17,548 nucleotides of DNA from Actinomycetota bacterium (GTDB taxonomy: Bacteria; Actinomycetota; Thermoleophilia; Gaiellales; Gaiellaceae), in the NCBI GenBank assembly GCA_005885085.1, contig VAXY01000048.1, forward strand, positions 1-17,548. Direction: 5' to 3'. This document shows positions 13,581 to 17,548 of this stretch, piece by piece. How positions within the stretch are numbered: position 1 is the stretch's first letter; each line of letters begins with the position of its first letter. The translations under genes and the position numbers were made by a program. The notes under the pieces were generated by a model, which ran no database searches, had not been told where the DNA came from, and was given only the letters and a program-made list of their open reading frames with translations.

Positions 13581-16003
13581 CTGAGCGTCTTCCTCGTCCC
13601 GCACACGCACTGGGACCGGGAGTGGTACCGACCGTTCCAGTCGTTCCGCATCTCGCTGGTCGACGTCGTCGACGAGGTGCTCGACCAGCTCGAAGCGGAC
13701 GAGCGGCTGCGCTTCACGCTCGACGGCCAGCTGGCGACCGTGGACGACTACCTCGAGATCCGACCGGAGGCCGAGGAGCGCATCCGCGCGCTGGTGCAGT
13801 CGGGCCGATTGGCGATCGGGCCGTGGCAGACGCTCGTGGACGAGTTCCTCGTCGACGGCGAGACAATCGTGCGGAATCTCGAGGCGGGGCTGGCACGCGC
13901 TGAGGAGCTCGGCGGCACGATGCGCGTCGGCTATACATGTTCGGCCACGTCGCGCAGATGCCGCAAATCCTGCGCGCAGCGGGCCTCGAGACGGCGGTGG
14001 TGTGGCGCGGTGTGCCCGCGGCGGTCGACCGGCACCGCTTCTTGTGGGAGTCGCCCGACGGCTCGGCGGTGGTCGCGGAGTATCTCCCGGCCGGCTACGG
14101 GAACGCGGCGTACCTGTTCGACGTCGACGGTGAGCCCCCGCTCGAGCCGTTCGAGGAGCGGTTCCGGCCCTGGTTCGGCGGCGACGACGTCCTCGGGATG
14201 GTCGGGACCGACCACATGCCGCTCGTCCGCGACCTGACCTCGCGCATCGCCGGCCGCGCGGTGGTCGGCACGCTCGCCGAGTATCTCGTGCACCCGTCGG
14301 CGGACGGGCTGGCGAGGTGGCACGGCGAGCTGCGCTCGGCCGCCCGCGCAAACCTCCTCCCCGGAGTCGTGTCGGCGCGCATCGACCTGAAGGGCGCTTG
14401 CGCGCGCGCCGAGCGTTGGCTCGAGCGGTACGCGGAGCCGCTGGGGACGCTGTACGGCGGAGCCTGGCCGGAGGGGTTCCTGAAGCAGGCCTGGACGCGC
14501 ATGTTCCAGAACGCGGCGCACGACTCGATCTGCGGCTGCTCGGCCGACGAAGTGTCGGCCCAGGTGCTCGTCCGCTACGCGGAGGCGGAGCAGATCGCGC
14601 AGGAGCTGACGCGGCGCGCGGTCACGCGCATCGCGGCGCAGGTTCCGCGCGGCGCGGTCGCAGTCGTGAATCCGTCCCCGCACGAGCGGACCGACCTCGT
14701 CGAGCTCGAGCTCGAGGTGCCCGACGACTGGGAGGCGGTCGCGCTCGAGCTGCCGGACGGGTCGCACGTGCCGACGCAGGAGGTCGACCGGCAGGAGCCG
14801 CTGCTCTGGGAGACGAAGCTCGCCGGCGCCGAGGTGCCCGTCGCGATCGCGCGCCGCCTGCACGGCCGGGAGCTCTTCGGCCGGTATGTCAACGCGTACA
14901 GGATCGAGGACGGCCGGGCGGTGCTCGAGCTCGGGGACGACCCCGACCCCGAATGGCTCGACGTCGAGCAGCTGATGCAGGACGTGACGTTCGCCACCGC
15001 GGAGGGCGAGTGGACCCTGCGCGTCGTCTCGGGTCCAAAACGCACCGTCGTCGCAGCCGTGCCCGCGCCTCCCCTCGGTTGGACCGGTGTCCGGCCGGTA
15101 CATGTCCAAGGGACAGTCCCTCGTGGCTCTGAGCCACCTTCTCGACTGGAGACTCGGATCGTGCGCGGAAAGGACGTGGGCGACTCGTACAACTACGCGC
15201 CGCCCGAGGACGACGTCCTCGTCGATGCGCCCGTCGAGGAGCGGCGCGACACGATCGAGGACGGGCCGCTGCGATGCATCGACGTGCTCCATCGGACATA
15301 CGTCTGGGACGGCGAGCGGGTCGAGACGCAGACGCGCTTCGAGCGGCGCGCGCACGAGCCGTTCGTCCGCATCCGGATCGACTTCGACAACCGGTGCGCA
15401 GACCAGCGCGTCCGCGTGCACGTCCCGCTGCTCGAGCCCGCCGACCGCTCGTTCGCGGAGGGGCAGTTCGCGATCGTCGAGCGCGGGCTCGAGCCGGAAG
15501 GCGGCTACGGCGAGGTTGCAATCCCGACCTACCCGGCGAGCGCGTTCGTGTCGGCCGGCGGCGTGACGCTCCTGCTCGACCACGTGACGGAGTACGAGCT
15601 CACCGGCGACGAGCTGGCGTTGACAGTGCTGCGCTCGACCGGGCTGATCAGCCGCAACGACCACCGGTGGCGCGAGGATCCTGCCGGCCCCTCGCTCCCG
15701 ATCCCCGCCGCGCAACTGCACGGCCCCTGGAGCTTCTCCTTCGCCTACTACCCCGGCACGGACGATGCGCTCGTGCAGGCGGAGCGGTACCGCCACCCCT
15801 TCCTGACGGCAGCAGGCACGGCCACGGACGGCGACATGCGCGTCCAGGTCGGGTCCGAGCTCGCGGGCGAGCACGTCGCGCTGACAGCACTGCAACCGAC
15901 CTTCGCGCGCGTGGTCAACATGAGCGACGAGGCCCGAGTTGCGAGGTTCGAGGGTCAGACGGTCGAGCTCGGGGCGTGGGACATTCGCACTTTGAAGCGG
16001 TAA
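13581..16003 (+). pseudogene. GH38 alpha-mannosidase, frameshifted near the catalytic Asp, unusual start
   Basis: GH38 enzymes hydrolyse alpha-mannosides with a zinc ion; bacterial relatives include MngB. The N-terminal part begins LSVFLVPHTHWDREWYRPFQ, with the zinc-binding HTHWD, followed by FTLDGQLATVDDYLE and GPWQTLVDEFLVDGETIVRNLE. At about 13935 the frame breaks: GY should continue LPDMFGHVAQMPQ, but the frame resumes only at MFGHVAQMPQ (from 13937), as if 7 bases (LP and part of the Asp codon) were lost. The rest runs to 16003: middle domain with QNAAHDSICGCSADEV, then the C-terminal beta-rich domain (GDSYNYAPPEDD, FDNRCADQRVRVHVPLLEP, GAWDIRTLKR). Joined length is about 810 residues, normal for the family. 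No ATG, GTG or TTG lies between the upstream in-frame TGA (13569) and HTHW; CTG 13581 is the only candidate start seen. It sits directly after the permeases and probably cleaves the imported sugar in the cytoplasm. Confidence 0.85.
15109..15155. repeat. Cluster of short palindromes inside the GH38 gene
   Basis: Three odd-centred palindromes follow one another: AGGGAC-A-GTCCCT (15109-15121), GTGGCTC-T-GAGCCAC (15123-15137) and GAG-A-CTC (15149-15155). The surrounding stretch of about 65 bases departs in composition from the rest of the gene and encodes a segment (VHVQGTVPRGSEPPSRLET) that does not look like the family. It may be an inserted REP-like element. Copies elsewhere cannot be judged from this window. 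Confidence 0.45.
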
Positions 16004-16009
16004 CCGCTT
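15995..16009. terminator. Small hairpin over the GH38 stop codon
   Basis: AAGCGG (15995-16000) and CCGCTT (16004-16009) pair around the TAA stop codon itself. The 6-bp stem has no T-run after it, so it would be a weak terminator at best. It could equally be a binding site. Confidence 0.3.
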
Positions 16010-16057
16010 AACGCGACGTTCGCAAACCAGCTGAGCAAGCCGACGTCCGAACCTTCA

Positions 16058-16135
16058 ATGCGGCTGTTCCTCTTCTGCGTCGTTGCGTGGCTCGTGCTCG
16101 CCGTGGCCGCGATCGCCTCGACAACGGGAAACTAG
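16058..16135 (+). CDS. Possible 25-residue hydrophobic peptide
   Basis: ATG at 16058 opens a 25-codon frame, MRLFLFCVVAWLVLAVAAIA, then five polar residues, ending in TAG at 16133-16135. Almost the whole peptide could be one membrane helix. No Shine-Dalgarno site is visible and it is too short for statistical support. Its stop overlaps the stop of the opposing AAA+ gene within CTAG. It may be a real small membrane protein or chance. Confidence 0.3.
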   Translation: MRLFLFCVVAWLVLAVAAIASTTGN

Positions 16136-17148
16136 CGCCGCCTGCGAAAGAGCCCTGAGCGCGGCTCGTCGTCGGCGGGCTCCTCGCCGAGAGCACGCGC
16201 TCCGGCGAGCACGTCCGCCGCGCGTAGCGTCATCAGCTCCGACCGTTCGAGCTCCGACAGCTCGGCGCCCTCGATGCGCGCGAGCCGTAACGCCTGCGCA
16301 TTCAACGCCTGCTCGAAGAGCGTGCGGACGAAGCGCGCGTTGCCGAAGCCCTCGCCGCGGCCGGCACCGGCCAGGATGCGCTGCAAGACCTCCTTCGCCG
16401 GGTCATCGAGCACGTATTCGTACTCGCCCGCCAGCTTCTCCGCGATCGCGACGAGCTCGCCCGTCGCGTAGTCCGGGAAGCTGATCTCGCGCGAGAAGCG
16501 CGAGCGCAGGCCGGGATTGGACTGCAGGAAGCGATGCATCAAGCGCGGATAGCCGGCGACGATCACCACGAGCCGGTGGCGGTAGTCCTCCATCCGCTTC
16601 AGCAGCGTCTCGATCGCCTCCGGCCCGAAGTCCTGGCGCTCGTCCCCCACGGCGAGTGCGTAGGCCTCGTCGATGAACAGCACGCCGTCGAGCGCCCGCC
16701 GGATCACGCGGTCGGTCTTGATCGCCGTCATCCCGACGTACTGACCGACGAGGCCGGCGCGGTCGACCTCGACGAGATGTCCGCGCCGCAGCAGGCCCAT
16801 CGCCCGGTACATCTCGGCGAGCAGCCGTGCGACGGTCGTCTTGCCGGTCCCCGGATTGCCGAGGAACACGAGGTGCTGCGACGTCGCCACCTCGGGGAGC
16901 CCGTGCCGCTGCCGTTCGGCCTGGACCTGCAGGAAAGCGACGAGCGCCCGCACCTGCTCCTTGACCGTCTCGAGCCCGATCAGCGAGTCGAGCTCGGCCT
17001 GGAGCTCGGGCAGCGTCCGCACCGGCTCCGGCCGGCGCAGCTGGTCGGAGAGCCATTCACCCGGGTCGGGGCCGCCGGTCGTCGCGGAGATCCGCTCGCC
17101 CAGCACACGCAGGCCGCGGGCGACGTCCTCGAGCGGATTCCTGGCCAT
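16132..17148 (-). CDS. AAA+ ATPase of the CbbX/SpoVK family
   Basis: The protein has 338 residues from the ATG at 17148. After an N-terminal helical region with LIGLETVKEQV (about 56-66), the AAA+ core shows Walker A GNPGTGKTT (97-105), Walker B GVLFIDEAYAL (155-165), LVGQYVGMT, MEDYRHRLVVIVAGYP (sensor 1 region) and SNPGLRSRF (arginine-finger region). A C-terminal lid follows (GFGNARFVRTLFEQALNAQALRL), and the protein ends in a basic FRRRR tail. CbbX remodels red-type Rubisco, and SpoVK and EccA relatives act in sporulation or ESX secretion; none of these partners is visible, so the client is unknown. An upstream in-frame extension to 17325 overlaps the MarR gene and its operator and is rejected. 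GAGG just before the ATG is a close-set ribosome site. Confidence 0.87.
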   Translation of the reverse strand: MARNPLEDVARGLRVLGERISATTGGPDPGEWLSDQLRRPEPVRTLPELQAELDSLIGLETVKEQVRALVAFLQVQAERQRHGLPEVATSQHLVFLGNPGTGKTTVARLLAEMYRAMGLLRRGHLVEVDRAGLVGQYVGMTAIKTDRVIRRALDGVLFIDEAYALAVGDERQDFGPEAIETLLKRMEDYRHRLVVIVAGYPRLMHRFLQSNPGLRSRFSREISFPDYATGELVAIAEKLAGEYEYVLDDPAKEVLQRILAGAGRGEGFGNARFVRTLFEQALNAQALRLARIEGAELSELERSELMTLRAADVLAGARALGEEPADDEPRSGLFRRRR

Positions 17149-17208
17149 GCCTCGGATTGTGCCGCTCAACCGAGGGATCGTGCTCAAGCCGGCGGCGGGT
17201 AGCGCCGA

Positions 17209-17229
17209 TTCGTTAACCTGGTTAACGAA
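17209..17229. promoter_or_regulatory. MarR-type operator, near-perfect palindrome touching the start codon
   Basis: Arms TTCGTTAACC (17209-17218) and GGTTAACGAA (17220-17229) are exact reverse complements around the single base T17219. The ATG of the MarR-family gene begins at the very next base (17230). MarR proteins bind palindromes of this size and usually repress their own gene. The 81-bp gap is shared with the divergent AAA+ gene, which may also be controlled. Confidence 0.85.
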
Positions 17230-17548
17230 ATGCTCACCACCGCCAGCCTTGACACCACCGCCGTCGCCAACCGCCTCCGCCCCGTGCTCCTCAAGCTCAA
17301 CCGGGAGCTGCGGCGCGAAATCCACTCCATCGGCGTGACCGGAGGACAGGTCTCTCTCCTCGTCCAGATCAAGTACAACCCCGGTATCGGGATGCGCGAG
17401 CTCGCGGCGCTCGAGCGCGTGTCGGTGCCCGGGATGTCGAAATTCGTTGCGCGCCTCGAGGAGGCGGGCCTCGTCCAGCGCGCTGCCGTCGCGGGGGATC
17501 AGCGCCGGGTCGGCCTCTCTCTGACGGCGGCGGGCCAGAAGGTCCTCC
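17230..17548 (+). CDS. MarR-family transcriptional regulator (N-terminal part)
   Basis: The frame is open from the ATG at 17230 to the right edge (106 residues). It has the MarR winged-helix order: an N-terminal helix (VANRLRPVLLKLNRELRREI), GVTGGQVSLLVQI, a helix-turn-helix (GMRELAALERVSVPGMSKFVARLEEAGLVQR) and the wing AVAGDQRRVGLSLTAAGQ. MarR proteins are dimeric repressors released by small ligands. The C-terminal dimerisation helix lies beyond the window. No ribosome site precedes the ATG because the operator occupies that place, so the mRNA may be leaderless. Confidence 0.88.
   Translation, partial: MLTTASLDTTAVANRLRPVLLKLNRELRREIHSIGVTGGQVSLLVQIKYNPGIGMRELAALERVSVPGMSKFVARLEEAGLVQRAAVAGDQRRVGLSLTAAGQKVL

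Noticed and set aside
12593..13717. Minus-strand open frame of 374 codons
   Set aside because: Arg/Glu/His-rich antisense of the MalG-like permease; not protein-like.
13931..15895. Minus-strand open frame of 654 codons
   Set aside because: Exactly antisense to the well-supported GH38 gene; low-complexity composition and no recognisable domain.
17149..17325. N-terminal extension of the AAA+ protein
   Set aside because: Would run through the MarR operator and coding region; the ATG at 17148 precedes normal family sequence.
1..17548. CRISPR array, tRNA, rRNA, insertion sequence or integrase
   Set aside because: No regular direct repeats, cloverleaf, rRNA signature or transposase/recombinase motif was seen on either strand.

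Overview
The window looks like one contig from a high-GC actinobacterium. I favour the Thermoleophilia (Gaiellales/Solirubrobacterales-like), because of the strong GC bias, the frequent GTG/TTG starts, several genes with no visible Shine-Dalgarno sequence and a probable leaderless start, and a secreted jelly-roll-like protein of a type I associate with that class. The taxonomic call is inference only.

Region 1 (1-4060) is an amino-sugar locus. The 5' end of a DasA/NgcE-like sugar-binding protein gene runs off the left edge. It diverges from a DasR/NagR-like GntR regulator gene. The 172-bp gap and the first codons of the regulator carry four GGTC-N2-GACC-type operators. After the regulator come a damaged TIM-barrel (putative glycoside hydrolase) gene, a MurQ-like etherase read in the same frame as the end of that gene, and a double-SIS aminosugar-phosphate deaminase/isomerase (NagB-II type), closed by a strong hairpin terminator. 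The inferred pathway is import of a GlcNAc or MurNAc saccharide, removal of lactate from MurNAc-6-P, and deamination of GlcN-6-P. No kinase or NagA deacetylase is visible here.

Region 2 (4079-9129) holds unrelated genes: a secreted protein of unknown role, a membrane HD-GYP protein (c-di-GMP phosphodiesterase candidate) with a possible FliA/WhiG-type promoter, an S9 prolyl-oligopeptidase-like peptidase, and a Rieske oxygenase alpha subunit that diverges from the peptidase across only 25 bp.

Region 3 (9142-16003) is a carbohydrate ABC-transport and hydrolysis cluster: an MsiK/UgpC-type ATPase (frameshifted), a sugar-binding lipoprotein-like or secreted protein, two permeases, and a GH38 alpha-mannosidase (frameshifted at its catalytic-Asp motif). 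A 15-bp hairpin separates the binding protein from the permeases. The likely role is import and cleavage of mannosides.

Region 4 (16004-17548) has a possible 25-residue membrane peptide, a CbbX/SpoVK-like AAA+ ATPase on the minus strand, and a divergent MarR-family gene cut by the right edge. A near-perfect 21-bp palindrome sits directly against the MarR start codon.

Three reading frames are broken by small deletions (about 1579, 9667 and 13935), and two more spots depart from family expectation (MurQ 2348-2440, GH38 15096-15160). All five lie in the two sugar loci. They may be sequence or assembly errors or real decay. I found no rRNA, tRNA, CRISPR array or transposase, and no uninterpreted gap longer than 300 bases.
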